Shown here: one piece after another, positions 11,747 to 20,380 of the stretch | Layout of the letters: each line of letters begins with the position of its first letter | Position numbering within the stretch: the first letter of the stretch is position 1 | Source of the DNA: Variovorax jilinensis | GTDB lineage: Bacteria > Pseudomonadota > Gammaproteobacteria > Burkholderiales > Burkholderiaceae_C | DNA: 64,000 nucleotides | Direction: 5' to 3' | Assembly (NCBI RefSeq): GCF_030316885.1 | Contig: NZ_JASZYQ010000005.1 | Location: 124,001-188,000, forward strand | The notes under the pieces: model-generated | Database searches by the model: none | What the model was told of the DNA's origin: nothing | Seen by the model: only the letters and a program-made list of their open reading frames with translations | Program-made: the position numbers and the translations under genes

Positions 11747-12697
11747 TCAGTTCCTCGCGTCGGTCAGCACCGCATCGAGCGTCCGCTCGACGAGCGTCAA
11801 CTTGAAGGCGTTGTGCTCGGTGGGCTTTGCATCGGCCAAGAGCACAGCAGCGGCTGCCCTGGCGCCGCGCGGCAGCTCGCGGTCGGCGGCCTCCATGCGC
11901 CACGGCTTGTGCGCCACGCCGCCGACTGCGACGCGTCCCGTGCCATCGCGCTGCACGATGGCGGCGACCGAGACGAGCGCGAAGGCATAGGAAGCGCGGT
12001 CGCGCACCTTCTGATAGACGTGCCTGCCGCCCGCCGGTGCCGGCAGCGTCACGGCCGTGATGAGCTCGTTGTGGGTCATCGCAGTCTCGATGTCCGGCGT
12101 GTTGCCGGGGAGCCTGTGGAAATCGGCGATCGCGATCGTTCGGCGCGTCCCGTCGGCGCGCAGGGTCTCGACGCTGGCGTCGAGCACCCGCATCGCCACC
12201 GCCATGTCGCTCGGGTTGGTCGCGATGCATGCATCGCTGGAGCCGACCACGGCATGCTGGCGCGTGACGCCTCCGATCGCTGCGCAGCCGCTGCCGGGTT
12301 GCCGCTTGTTGCAGGCCTGGTAGGTGTCGTAGAAGTAGGGGCAGCGGGTGCGCTGCAGCAGGTTGCCTGCAGTCGTCGCCTTGTTGCGCAACTGGCCCGA
12401 CGCTCCGGCCAGGAGCGCCCGGGACAGCACGCCATAGTCGCGCCGCACCCGCGCATCGGCGGCGAGGTCGGTGTTGCGCACCATCGCGCCGATGCGCAGT
12501 CCGCCTTCCGGCGTGGGCTCGATCCTGTCGAAGCCGAGGCCGTTCACGTCGATCAGGTGGCTCGGTGTCTCGATCTCGAGCTTCATCAGGTCGAGCAGGT
12601 TCGTGCCGCCGGCAATGAAGCGCGCGCCGGGCGTGCGCGCGGCTGCGGCGACCGCCTCCGACGGCGAGGCGGCGCGTTCGTAGGTGAAGGCCTTCAT
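11747..12697 (-). CDS. paoB: Aldehyde oxidoreductase FAD-binding subunit (PaoB/YagS type)
   Basis: A 316-residue FAD subunit of the CO-dehydrogenase flavoprotein family. The FAD motif [13 protein letters not shown] lies near residue 30 and a second [17 protein letters not shown] near residue 110, which includes cysteines that in PaoB hold an extra [4Fe-4S] cluster (further cysteines follow in the [12 protein letters not shown] stretch). It passes electrons from the iron-sulfur subunit to FAD. I start it at the ATG complementary to 12695-12697, which overlaps the paoA stop as ATGA; homology begins at MKAFTYERA. Operon order paoA-paoB-paoC is that of E. coli. Confidence 0.92.
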   Translation of the reverse strand: MKAFTYERAASPSEAVAAAARTPGARFIAGGTNLLDLMKLEIETPSHLIDVNGLGFDRIEPTPEGGLRIGAMVRNTDLAADARVRRDYGVLSRALLAGASGQLRNKATTAGNLLQRTRCPYFYDTYQACNKRQPGSGCAAIGGVTRQHAVVGSSDACIATNPSDMAVAMRVLDASVETLRADGTRRTIAIADFHRLPGNTPDIETAMTHNELITAVTLPAPAGGRHVYQKVRDRASYAFALVSVAAIVQRDGTGRVAVGGVAHKPWRMEAADRELPRGARAAAAVLLADAKPTEHNAFKLTLVERTLDAVLTDARN

Positions 12698-13335
12698 GCT
12701 TTCATCCCGCCGGCTTCGCCGATGGCCTCGACGATGTTGCTGTAGGCCCCGCAGCGGCAGATGTTGCCGCTCATGCGCTCGCGCAGTTCGGCCACCGACA
12801 GCAGCGGCACGGCCGTGAGGTCGCCGCTCACGTGGCTGGGAATGCCCTGCCGGATCTCCTGCAGCACCCCGACCGCGGAGCAGATCTGCCCGGGCGTGCA
12901 GTAGCCGCACTGGTAGCCGTCGTGCTTGACGAATGCGGCCTGCATCGGATGCAGGTGGCCCGGTTGGCCGAGCCCCTCGATGGTGGTGACGGTCGCACCC
13001 TCGTGCATGACTGCGAGCGTGAGGCAGGAATTGATGCGCCGTCCGTCGAGCATCACGGTGCAGGCGCCGCACTGACCGTGGTCGCAGCCCTTCTTCGTTC
13101 CGGTGAGATGGAGGTGCTCGCGCAAGGCGTCGAGCAGGGTCGTTCGCGTGTCGAGGCTCAGACGTCGCGTCTGGCCATTCACCACCAGGGTCAACGGAAC
13201 GGGGAGGCCGGCAGCTGCAGCGGGTGCCGGGGCCGCGGAAGCCCGCGCGGATGCGAGCGCAGGCACCGCCGCGGAAGCCGCACCCGCCTGGAGCAGGCTG
13301 CGGCGGGAGATCGTGAATTCATCGGGCATGTTCAT
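12694..13335 (-). CDS. paoA: Aldehyde oxidoreductase [2Fe-2S] subunit with Tat signal (PaoA/YagT type)
   Basis: A 213-residue iron-sulfur subunit. Residues 8-40 are a twin-arginine signal ([19 protein letters not shown]), so the folded complex is sent to the periplasm. The ferredoxin-like domain has [13 protein letters not shown] near residue 95 for the first [2Fe-2S] cluster, and the alpha-helical domain has [10 protein letters not shown] and [12 protein letters not shown] for the second. It heads the operon paoABC-flavodoxin-SUMF1. The 162-bp intergenic region to the divergent LysR gene contains the shared 47-bp element (13385-13431). Confidence 0.93.
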   Translation of the reverse strand: MNMPDEFTISRRSLLQAGAASAAVPALASARASAAPAPAAAAGLPVPLTLVVNGQTRRLSLDTRTTLLDALREHLHLTGTKKGCDHGQCGACTVMLDGRRINSCLTLAVMHEGATVTTIEGLGQPGHLHPMQAAFVKHDGYQCGYCTPGQICSAVGVLQEIRQGIPSHVSGDLTAVPLLSVAELRERMSGNICRCGAYSNIVEAIGEAGGMKA

Positions 13336-13384
13336 GGCGTGGACCGCTCCTTTGAACCGACTTTAGGCAGCCGTCTCGGTCCGC

Positions 13385-13431
13385 ACTAGACCCCGCGACC
13401 TTGCAGCACTCGCAAGCAGACCTTGCCAATC
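13385..13431. promoter_or_regulatory. Shared regulatory element copy B, between paoA and lysR
   Basis: The second copy of the 47-bp element: ACTAGACC at 13385-13392, CTTG (13400-13403)-N9-CAAG (13413-13416) and TTGCCAATC at 13423-13431, with the same internal spacing as copy A at 8071. It sits between divergent paoA and the LysR gene, the usual place for a LysR autoregulatory and activation site. Confidence 0.65.
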
Positions 13432-13497
13432 AAGGGGGCGTCAGCCCGGCATTTGCGGGCCGCACCGCAATAATCGCGCCCTGCCGAAGGAGTCTTC

Positions 13498-14466
13498 ATG
13501 CCCATCAACGAACTGCGTTCCATTGCCACCTTCGTGAAGACCGCGGAGCTCGGCAGCCTGCGGCAGGCCGCCGCCGCCCAGGGCATGACGCCCCAGGCAG
13601 CCAGTCAGGCGCTCGCGCAACTGGAGAAGCATCTGGGCGCGCGACTCTTTCATCGCACCACGCGCAGCATGTCGCTGACCGACGAGGGCCGTCAGTTTCT
13701 CGAGGCCGCGCAGCCGCCGCTCCTTGGCATGCAGCGCGCGCTCGAGATGGCCCGCCAGGTCAAGGAGGGCGTCGCCGGACCGCTGCGCATCGTCGGTCCG
13801 CATTCGGTGTTCGCCCCTGTGCTCTGGCCGCTCCTCGACGAATTCTGCCGCCGCTATCCGGACGTGCAACCCGACGTGCAACTCGACGACCGCATCGGCA
13901 ATTGGGTGGAGGACCGGGTCGACGTCGGCTTCCGCATCGGGTCCTCGCCGGCCGAAGGCGTGATTGCGCGACGCCTGTTCCCCTTGCAGCTGATCATCTG
14001 TGCCGCGCCCGCCTACCTCGCTCGCCATGGCGCGCCGGACAGCCTCGGCGCCCTGTCGAGACACCGGTGCAGCGCATTCCGAAACGCAGGCACCGGTCGC
14101 GTGCTTCCCTGGTACGTGAAGAGCGGCGACAGCCTGATCGAGCACCACATCGTGCCGGCGCTCACGGTCAACGACGAGGTGCTGGAGACCGAGGCCGTGC
14201 TGGCGGGCCATGTGATCGGGCTCATGACCAACGTGGCGGCCGCCGGCCACATCCGTGCGGGCCGCCTCGTGCCGCTGCTGGTGGACCACATCGCCGACAA
14301 GTCGAGCGTGTTCGTCTACTACGGCAGCCGGGCCGCGCAACCGGCACGCGTGCGTGCATTCATCGACGTGGCGATCGAGCTGCTGGCCGATCACGCGGCC
14401 TTCGTGCTGACACCCGAGGAACTGGCAATTGCCGAGATGGAGGGAAGGAAGGTGGCACCGGTCTGA
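13498..14466 (+). CDS. LysR-family transcriptional regulator, probable regulator of paoABC and the cupin operon
   Basis: A 322-residue LysR protein: N-terminal winged helix-turn-helix (FVKTAELGSLRQAAAAQGMTP and SQALAQLEKHLGARLFHRTT, residues 10-55), linker helix, and a type-2 periplasmic-binding-like effector domain from about residue 90. The start ATG at 13498 is preceded by GAAGGAG at 13486-13492. It is longer than usual at the C-terminus, with a tail after the effector domain. It is divergent from paoA, with a CTTG-N9-CAAG box between them that recurs upstream of the cupin operon; the inference is that it controls both. The co-inducer is unknown but an aldehyde or its acid would fit. Confidence 0.9.
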   Translation: MPINELRSIATFVKTAELGSLRQAAAAQGMTPQAASQALAQLEKHLGARLFHRTTRSMSLTDEGRQFLEAAQPPLLGMQRALEMARQVKEGVAGPLRIVGPHSVFAPVLWPLLDEFCRRYPDVQPDVQLDDRIGNWVEDRVDVGFRIGSSPAEGVIARRLFPLQLIICAAPAYLARHGAPDSLGALSRHRCSAFRNAGTGRVLPWYVKSGDSLIEHHIVPALTVNDEVLETEAVLAGHVIGLMTNVAAAGHIRAGRLVPLLVDHIADKSSVFVYYGSRAAQPARVRAFIDVAIELLADHAAFVLTPEELAIAEMEGRKVAPV

Positions 14467-14486
14467 CCGGCCTTCTCCCGGCGACC

Positions 14487-15671
14487 TCACCAGGCCCGTG
14501 CGTCCCCGGCAAGCGCCCGCTGCGCGAGCAGGAAGGTGGCGGCATTCCAGCTCTGGCCGGCCATGCCCATGGGCGCCAGCGAGCGGCCGTGGAACCACTC
14601 GGTGAAGCGCCAGTCGTCCTGCGCGTTGACCTGGGCGAGCCGTGCGAGTTCCGAGGCGGCGAGCGCATCGCGCCCGAGCTTTGCGAGCGCCATCACCCAG
14701 AAGCCGCCGACGAAGGGCCAGATGCCGCCGTTGTGGTACTGGTGGACGATGTTCTGCTGGTGGCGCGCCATGTAGGTTCGCCACAGCTCGTGATCGCGCG
14801 TGAGCGGATGCAGCACCACCCGGACCGGCCAGGGCTCGGCGGCCCTCGCCGCCACGATGGTGTCGACGATGCGACTCGACATCTCCGAGCCGGCGAGTCC
14901 GCTCTGGATCGCCAGCACGTTGCCGAACACGTCGCCCTCGTCGCCGACGAACGAGAGATTGACGAAGCTCAGGTAGAGGCCCGGATCCTGCCGGCCGCGG
15001 CGCGCGTAGTGGCGCAGCAGCCGGGCCCGGTGGTATTCGGGCAGGTCGCGCTGGAAGGGATTGAAAAGATGGTTGAAGTGATGCTGCGTGTCTTCGGCAT
15101 GGTCGAGCGCGAAGCGGCGCTTGACGTCGAACCACAGCGCATTGGTGTAGAGCACGTAGCCCGAGCGCGGCATGATGTCGGCCCAGTCGCTGGCCTCGTT
15201 CTGCTGCAGCAGCCGGAAGTGCTGGTGTTCCTGCGCCAGCAGCCAGGCCAGCGCGCGCTGCACTTCGGCCTCCCAGTGCGCGGCGCCGACGCTGCCGTGT
15301 CGGCGCACGTGGTCGACCGCGATCAGCCACCACAGCGTGGCGTCGATGCAGCCGAGATACCAGAAGTCGGCATCCTGGCCTTCGGGATCGACGTACTTCG
15401 GGATCTGCCCATTGCCGGCCTGCTGCGCCGCCAGCGCGTCGAGGCTGGCCACCGCGCCCTGCTCGAGCGCGGCCACGCCGTTGCCGCACATCGCCATCAC
15501 GCAGATCGCCGCGTCGCGCCCGAAGATCCGCGTGTAGCGCCGTGCCACCGCGGCCTCGGTGCGGCTCGCGGCCAGGATGCCGTGCGGCGTGAGGTTGCGC
15601 TCCAGCAGCGCGAGCGAGGCCTGCGCGCAGCGGTCGATCAGTGCGCGCGCTGGCGCATCGAGTGTCTTCAT
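14487..15671 (-). CDS. Six-hairpin glycosidase-like protein (neutral invertase GH100 / debranching-enzyme-like)
   Basis: A 394-residue all-helical protein resembling the (alpha/alpha)6 barrel of GH100 alkaline/neutral invertases and the C-terminal part of glycogen-debranching enzymes. Supporting segments are RRYTRIFGRDAAICVMAM near residue 45, GQIPKYVD near 90, DFWYLGCIDATLWWL near 103, QQNEASDWADIMPRSGYVLY near 157 (acid residue in a DWAD motif as in GH100) and the C-terminal YHNGGIWPFVGGFWV and EWFHGRS. It has no signal peptide. It stands alone, convergent with the LysR gene (20 nt gap) and divergent from the hydrolase at 15744. Substrate, perhaps sucrose or an alpha-glucan oligosaccharide, is inference. 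Confidence 0.7.
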   Translation of the reverse strand: MKTLDAPARALIDRCAQASLALLERNLTPHGILAASRTEAAVARRYTRIFGRDAAICVMAMCGNGVAALEQGAVASLDALAAQQAGNGQIPKYVDPEGQDADFWYLGCIDATLWWLIAVDHVRRHGSVGAAHWEAEVQRALAWLLAQEHQHFRLLQQNEASDWADIMPRSGYVLYTNALWFDVKRRFALDHAEDTQHHFNHLFNPFQRDLPEYHRARLLRHYARRGRQDPGLYLSFVNLSFVGDEGDVFGNVLAIQSGLAGSEMSSRIVDTIVAARAAEPWPVRVVLHPLTRDHELWRTYMARHQQNIVHQYHNGGIWPFVGGFWVMALAKLGRDALAASELARLAQVNAQDDWRFTEWFHGRSLAPMGMAGQSWNAATFLLAQRALAGDARAW

Positions 15672-15743
15672 GGAGGAAATACTATGTGATCGCGCAGGGG
15701 CTCCGGTATCGTCGCCCGGGCAAACGCAACGGAGGCATCACCC

Positions 15744-16496
15744 ATGTACATCGAACGAGGCGGCCAAGGCCCCGACCTGCTGCTCCTGCTGCACGGCATG
15801 GGCGCGACGGCGGCGGTCTGGTCGCCGCTGTGCGCCGAGGCCGACGATCGCTGGCACGGCCGCTGGCTGGCCTTGGACCTGCCGGGGCACGGCCGATCGG
15901 ATCGCCTGGATAGCTATGCCATCGGCCAGATCGCCGCCACCGTCGCGCGCGCCGCGCTGCCGGAGATCGACCCCGCGGGCCGACTCGTGGTGCTGGGCCA
16001 TTCGATGGGCGGCGTGATCGCGCTGGCACTGGCGACCGGCTGGTTCGGCGTCGCGCCGCAGCGGGTCTTCGGCCTCGGCATCAAGGCCGCGTGGAGCGAC
16101 GACGACCTGCGCCGCATGGACGCCCTGGGGACGCAGCCGGCACGGCTGTTCGCGACCGAGGCCGAGGCCCGGGAGCGCTACCTGAAGGTTGCCGGTCTCG
16201 CGGGGCTGGTCGATGCAGGTTCGCCCGTGGTCGCGCGTGGCGTCGTGCAGGACGGCGACGGCTGGCGCCTCGCGATGGACCCGCGCGGACATGCGGTCGG
16301 CAAGCCGCCCCTTGCCCAGCTGATGGCCGTGGCATGCTGCCCGGTCCACCTGGGCCGCGGCGGCCACGACCCCATGATGACGAACGAGCAGCTGCGGGCC
16401 CTCGACCCGGAGGCGCGCGACCTCGGGCCGCATGGCCACAACCTGATGGTCGAGGCGCCGGACCGGGTGTGGGACTGGGTTGTGAACGGGCCCTAG
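15744..16496 (+). CDS. Alpha/beta-hydrolase
   Basis: A 250-residue alpha/beta-hydrolase. The oxyanion-hole LLHGMGATAAVW lies near residue 13, the nucleophile elbow GHSMGG near residue 94, a likely acid in the GGHDPM segment near 212 and the catalytic His in GPHGHNL near 230. GGAGG at 15731-15735 precedes the ATG at 15744. The family includes esterases, lactonases and C-C hydrolases; nothing here decides the substrate. Its stop lies 4 nt inside the convergent small gene at 16493. Confidence 0.88.
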   Translation: MYIERGGQGPDLLLLLHGMGATAAVWSPLCAEADDRWHGRWLALDLPGHGRSDRLDSYAIGQIAATVARAALPEIDPAGRLVVLGHSMGGVIALALATGWFGVAPQRVFGLGIKAAWSDDDLRRMDALGTQPARLFATEAEARERYLKVAGLAGLVDAGSPVVARGVVQDGDGWRLAMDPRGHAVGKPPLAQLMAVACCPVHLGRGGHDPMMTNEQLRALDPEARDLGPHGHNLMVEAPDRVWDWVVNGP

Positions 16497-16720
16497 TCCA
16501 TCCACGGACCGCCGGTCATGGCCTGGATGTAGGCCGCGACCTTGACCAGGTCTGCGTCGGACAGCGGGACCGGCGGTGCGTCGACCAGATGCTCGGCAAC
16601 CAGGTGAAGCTTGGCCGTGGCGTTGGGCGCCTCCTGCAGGAGAACCGCGATCGCAGCGGTCTGGGCGACGGCGCGCAACTCGAGGGCGCGCAGTCTCGCG
16701 TTGAGTTCTTCCGCTTCCAT
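16493..16720 (-). CDS. Small conserved-looking hypothetical protein, 75 aa
   Basis: A 75-residue, acidic, mostly helical protein (MEAEELNARLRALELRAVAQ at the N-terminus, LSDADLVKVAAYIQAMTGGPW at the C-terminus). No family is recognised. AGGA lies about 8 nt upstream of the ATG, and the frame keeps the same codon bias as its neighbours. It converges on the hydrolase with a 4-nt overlap and lies 64 nt downstream of the DUF1801 gene, so the two may be co-transcribed. Function unknown. Confidence 0.6.
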   Translation of the reverse strand: MEAEELNARLRALELRAVAQTAAIAVLLQEAPNATAKLHLVAEHLVDAPPVPLSDADLVKVAAYIQAMTGGPWMD

Positions 16721-16784
16721 GGTGGTGATCCTGCCGCGAGTCCGAAGTGAAGCCTGGATTCTGCTTCGGATTCGGCGTCAAGTC

Positions 16785-17204
16785 TCAGGCCTTCGGCTTC
16801 TTCGCAACAGCCTTGCCGCCGCCTGCGCCGTTGAGGGCGATGGCTTCGCGAATCAGCGCCTTGAAGGCGGCGGCGTCTATTTCCTCGTCTTCATGGATGT
16901 CGATCGCGCGGCGCACCTTGCCTTCGAGACTCGCGTTGAAGAGCCCGGCAGGGTCCTTCAGCGAGGCGCCCTTGGCGAAGGTGAGCTTGACCGCCTTCTT
17001 GTAGCACTCGCCGGTGCACAGGATGCCGTCGTGCGACCAGACTGGCGTCGACCACTTCCATTCCTCGACCACCCGAGGGTCGGCCTCGTGCACGAGCTTG
17101 CGCATCCTGGCCAGGGTCGGTCCGCGCCAATCACCGAGGTCGGCGATCTTTCTGGAGATGAGTTCCGAGGCCGGCGGGCCGGCGCTCGCTTCGGATTTCG
17201 TCAT
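16785..17204 (-). CDS. DUF1801-family protein
   Basis: A 139-residue protein of the DUF1801 group: ISRKIADLGDWRG, then VEEWKWSTPVWSHDGILC, YKKAVKLTFAKGASL and a C-terminal RRAIDIHEDEEIDAAAFKAL. The fold is of unknown function and is shared with YdhG-like proteins. The start is uncertain: ATG at 17204 (MTKSEAS) fits the family best, while 17213 and 17273 are also in frame. A distant paralogue lies at 21712-22128. Confidence 0.8.
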   Translation of the reverse strand: MTKSEASAGPPASELISRKIADLGDWRGPTLARMRKLVHEADPRVVEEWKWSTPVWSHDGILCTGECYKKAVKLTFAKGASLKDPAGLFNASLEGKVRRAIDIHEDEEIDAAAFKALIREAIALNGAGGGKAVAKKPKA

Positions 17205-17285
17205 GGGCCGCATGGTAGGCCTTTGGATGCGATCATGCGCAGCTTGCATTCCTCGCCTTCGGGCGTCCTTCACAGGAGCGGCTTC

Positions 17286-18290
17286 ATGGGGTCGGACTGT
17301 CTCTCGCTGCCTTCGATGGCCCTCTCGAACCGCTGCAAGTGTTCATTCATTGCCGGCCTCGCGATCTTGATCGGAAGCCCGGCCGGCGCGCAACTGCTGG
17401 CCGACCAGGTGCGGGGCCAGGTCGAGAGCGCACGGCTGGGATCGGGCTACGCGCAGATGATCAACCTGTCGGTGTCGCCCGATTTCAGCGCCGCCAGCTA
17501 CCGCATCGATGCCGATGAGCCGGGTTCGCCGCGACCCACGCTCAATGTGATCCGCGCTCCCTATCAGGCGCATTGGCTCGCGATCTCGCCGGACGCCGAC
17601 CTCTATGGCCGGATCTCGGGCGGCTATCTGGAATTCAAGCAGCAACTGCCGCTCGGTCCGGCGTTCGCGCCGGTTGGCAGCGTCGACAGCCGATGGTCGG
17701 CCTACAGCGTGACCGGCGGGCTGCTCGCGAAGGTCCGGCTCGGCAACGGCTTCACGCTCGAGCCTGCCCTGGACCTGGGCGTCGCGCGCCTCGACAACAA
17801 CGCGAGCTACCGCGGCAGCGGCGTGCTCCTGCGACCGGCGCTCGACGGCCTGGTCTTCAACTGGCAGACCAACGCCTGGCTCGCGACCCCGAGTCTGGGG
17901 CTCGCATGGACCGGCGGCGGGACCGACGGCCAGCTGAGCCTGCGGGGCCACGTGGCGCGGTCGTGGATCGGCAGCTTCGACGCCACCGACCGCGTCCAGG
18001 AGTTCAGCGAGGCGGTCAACATCTATTCCGTGCGAGCCGAGTACACGATGTCCAGTGGCCTGCGGGCATGGGACCGGCCGCTGCGCTGGGTCGCCTATGG
18101 CGACTACGCCGGCTTCTTCGGTGCCAACCGGGATGCGCTGGGTTTCGATGCGGTGGCCGAACTCGGGGGCGGCGTCGAGTGGCCGCTGGCCCTGGGCCCC
18201 GGCGACCTGCAACGCCTGCGCTTGTCCGCCGGCTATCTGTTCGGCCCCGGGGTGCGCGGCTGGACGCTGGGGCTCAGCCTGCAGTACTGA
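17286..18290 (+). CDS. Outer-membrane beta-barrel protein, solitary autotransporter-barrel type
   Basis: A 334-residue exported protein. Residues 1-35 form a signal peptide (hydrophobic FIAGLAILIGSPAGAQ). The rest shows alternating polar/hydrophobic strands and ends in GWTLGLSLQY, with a terminal aromatic residue as needed by the BAM complex. The overall look is that of lone autotransporter-type barrels without a passenger. The ATG at 17286 has AGGAG at 17274-17278. It converges on the lipoprotein gene at 18306, 15 nt away. Function (porin, adhesin remnant or lipase-like) is unknown. Confidence 0.7.
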   Translation: MGSDCLSLPSMALSNRCKCSFIAGLAILIGSPAGAQLLADQVRGQVESARLGSGYAQMINLSVSPDFSAASYRIDADEPGSPRPTLNVIRAPYQAHWLAISPDADLYGRISGGYLEFKQQLPLGPAFAPVGSVDSRWSAYSVTGGLLAKVRLGNGFTLEPALDLGVARLDNNASYRGSGVLLRPALDGLVFNWQTNAWLATPSLGLAWTGGGTDGQLSLRGHVARSWIGSFDATDRVQEFSEAVNIYSVRAEYTMSSGLRAWDRPLRWVAYGDYAGFFGANRDALGFDAVAELGGGVEWPLALGPGDLQRLRLSAGYLFGPGVRGWTLGLSLQY

Positions 18291-18305
18291 GCCCGCCCGC
18301 TTCGC

Positions 18306-19433
18306 TCAAGGCGCGATCGTCAGGACCTTCGCCATGATCCCGTAGCCCGGGGGACCTCCGAGGTCGGTCGCGACGTCGTTCTGGTACACGGTGCCCGGAT
18401 CCCGGTCGGTGCCGACCGAGGGGCCGGCGGTCGGTGCGTAGAGACCGACGTTGAGCGAGTCGTACGGGCCGGGGCTCCCTTTCGGGCTCGCTCCGTACGT
18501 GTTCGTGTCGTACGACACCTCGAACGACAGCTGGTCGTCGGGCAGCGTCACCTTGAGGCTGCTCAGGTCGAACACGATCTGCGCCGCGAAGCCGTTGTAG
18601 CACTTGTCGTCGGGCGCCTTCCATCTGCCGCCCGTGCAGCCGGAGGCGGCCGAGGGGCGGTACGGGATGTCGAACGCCTGCACGCGCTCGGCGACGAGCT
18701 TGTCGCTGCTGTCGAACACCTTGAGCCTGATCGGGTGGCTGAAGGTGGCGTTCGGCGTGGTGACGCAGTCGTTGGTGGACCATCCGCCGGACTCGCAGGC
18801 CCAGCTGCTCATCGCGATCGCGATGCTGTCGAGCGTGCGCGGCGAGCCGGCCTTCAGCGCGATGCGGTCGCCGAGCCTCGATGTGGAGGTGGCCTGGAAG
18901 CCGAGGCTCGGCATGTTCGGTGGCAGGGGCGTCAGCGCATCGAAGGCGACCACCGCCTCCACGGTGATCGTGACGTCGACGGCGGCGCTGTCCGCCTTGC
19001 CGTCGTTAGCGACCAGCGTCGCGATGTAGGTGCCGGGCAGATCGGGCGTGAAGCGCGGCGACACGGCCTTGGCGTCGTTCAGCGCGGCGGTGCTGCCGGC
19101 CGGCTTGCTGCTGAGCGTCCAGAGATAGCTGAGGGCGTCGGATTCGGCATCCGTGCTGGCAGCGGCACTGAGCGTGACGGCGGTGCCGGAGCCGACCTTT
19201 TGTGCGCTCCCTGCGTTGGCGACCGGTGCCGTGTTGGTGGCTGCCGGTGGTGCCGGGTCCATCGCCACGGGCGGCGCAGGGTCCGTCGGGGCCGCCGGCG
19301 CGGTGGCTGCCGGGGTCGTTGGCGTCGTTGCCGCGGTCGGGATGGCGAATCCACCGCCGCTGCCGCCGCCGCCGCAGGCGGCCAGGGACAGGAGTACGGC
19401 ACTGGCGACGAGGGACTGAGCAAAAGATTGCAT
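18306..19433 (-). CDS. Lipoprotein with PKD/cadherin-like domain
   Basis: A 375-residue probable surface or periplasmic lipoprotein. The lipobox is LAAC (Cys20), followed by glycines and then a Pro/Ala/Thr-rich linker to about residue 70. An immunoglobulin-like PKD domain follows: PVANAGSAQKVGSGTAVTLS, DALSYLWTLSSKPAGS and GTYIATLVANDGKADSA (about 70-160). The C-terminal 200 residues, with four cysteines (CESGGWSTNDC and GCTGG-x-KC), are not recognised but look like a secreted beta-sandwich. The start codon lies inside a 7-bp dyad (19432-19449), and no Shine-Dalgarno is evident. Confidence 0.75.
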   Translation of the reverse strand: MQSFAQSLVASAVLLSLAACGGGGSGGGFAIPTAATTPTTPAATAPAAPTDPAPPVAMDPAPPAATNTAPVANAGSAQKVGSGTAVTLSAAASTDAESDALSYLWTLSSKPAGSTAALNDAKAVSPRFTPDLPGTYIATLVANDGKADSAAVDVTITVEAVVAFDALTPLPPNMPSLGFQATSTSRLGDRIALKAGSPRTLDSIAIAMSSWACESGGWSTNDCVTTPNATFSHPIRLKVFDSSDKLVAERVQAFDIPYRPSAASGCTGGRWKAPDDKCYNGFAAQIVFDLSSLKVTLPDDQLSFEVSYDTNTYGASPKGSPGPYDSLNVGLYAPTAGPSVGTDRDPGTVYQNDVATDLGGPPGYGIMAKVLTIAP

Positions 19434-19449
19434 AAGTAACGGTACTTAT
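19432..19449. promoter_or_regulatory. Inverted repeat covering the lipoprotein start codon
   Basis: ATAAGTA (19432-19438) and TACTTAT (19443-19449) are perfect 7-bp arms around ACGG. On the transcript of the 18306-19433 gene the ATG lies in the distal arm. It could be an operator or a hairpin that limits translation. Confidence 0.5.
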
Positions 19450-19486
19450 CGTTTAAGAACCGCGCCAATGTAGTGCCCGCCCTCAC

Positions 19487-19502
19487 CATCTGCATGCAGA
19501 TG
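19487..19502. repeat. Perfect 16-bp palindrome CATCTGCATGCAGATG
   Basis: A self-complementary 16-mer in the gap between the divergent lipoprotein and phosphoesterase genes (19434-19600). It may be an operator for a dimeric regulator. Confidence 0.5.
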
Positions 19503-19600
19503 CCCCACGATGAAGCATCGATGCCGTGAAGTACCACACGTATTCGCGGAATGCGCGCGGATGCCCCGACAATGCGTGCTCCGTCGCTGCTACTCTCCTC

Positions 19601-20350
19601 GTGCGCATCCTCCTCGTTTCGGACCTTCACTACGCCTTGCCGCAGCTCGACTGGGTGGTCCGCGCAGCGCCGAGCTTCGATGTCGTGGTCCTGGCGGGCG
19701 ATCACCTGGACGTGAGCTCCCCGGTGCCGCTCGATGCGCAGTCGGTGGTCCTGCTGCGCTATTTCTCGCTCATGAAGCCGAGCCAGGCGCTGGTGCTCGC
19801 GTCGGGCAATCACGATCTGACCGGTGCCGATGCCCAGGGCGAACGCGCGGCGGTGTGGCTGCCGAAAAGCCGACGCCCCGGCGTGGCGATCGACGGCGAC
19901 TCGGTCGTGCTCGGCGACACGCTGGTCACGGTCTGCCCCTGGTGGGACGGTCCGCAAGGCAAGGCGGCGCTCGAACGGCAACTGGCTGAGGAGGCACCCC
20001 GGCGCGCGGCACGCTGGATCTGGATCTATCACTGGCCGCCCGCCGGTTCGCCCACCTGCTGGACGGGCCGGCGCGACTATGGCGACGTCGACCTCGGCGC
20101 CTGGATCGCGCGTTACCGGCCCGAGTTCGTGCTGGCCGGCCATGTGCACGAGCCGCCCTTCACGCCCAAGGGCGCCTGGGCCGACCGCATCGGCGGCACC
20201 TGGGTCTTCAATGCGGGCAAGCAGATCGGGCCGGTGCCGGCCCACATCGTGATCGACCTGGAGGCCGGCACTGCGACCTGGCATTCGATCATGGGCGACG
20301 AGACGCTGGCGCTGGCCGCCGCGGCGGCGCCGCCGCGCACGGTGTTCTGA
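19601..20350 (+). CDS. Calcineurin-like metallophosphoesterase
   Basis: A 249-residue metallophosphoesterase. The dimetal-site motifs are all present in order: SDLHYA near residue 8, AGDHLD near 33, SGNHDL near 67, YHWPPAG near 142 and AGHVHEPP near 180. I choose GTG at 19601 because homology starts at VRILLVSDLH; an in-frame ATG at 19526 would add 25 unrelated residues. The family covers phosphodiesterases and protein or nucleotide phosphatases. It is divergent from the lipoprotein gene and converges on the cyclic-nucleotide-binding gene with a 30-nt GC-rich gap. Confidence 0.82.
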   Translation: MRILLVSDLHYALPQLDWVVRAAPSFDVVVLAGDHLDVSSPVPLDAQSVVLLRYFSLMKPSQALVLASGNHDLTGADAQGERAAVWLPKSRRPGVAIDGDSVVLGDTLVTVCPWWDGPQGKAALERQLAEEAPRRAARWIWIYHWPPAGSPTCWTGRRDYGDVDLGAWIARYRPEFVLAGHVHEPPFTPKGAWADRIGGTWVFNAGKQIGPVPAHIVIDLEAGTATWHSIMGDETLALAAAAAPPRTVF

Positions 20351-20380
20351 CGGTGCCCGGCGCCGCCGGCGGGCGGGGCG

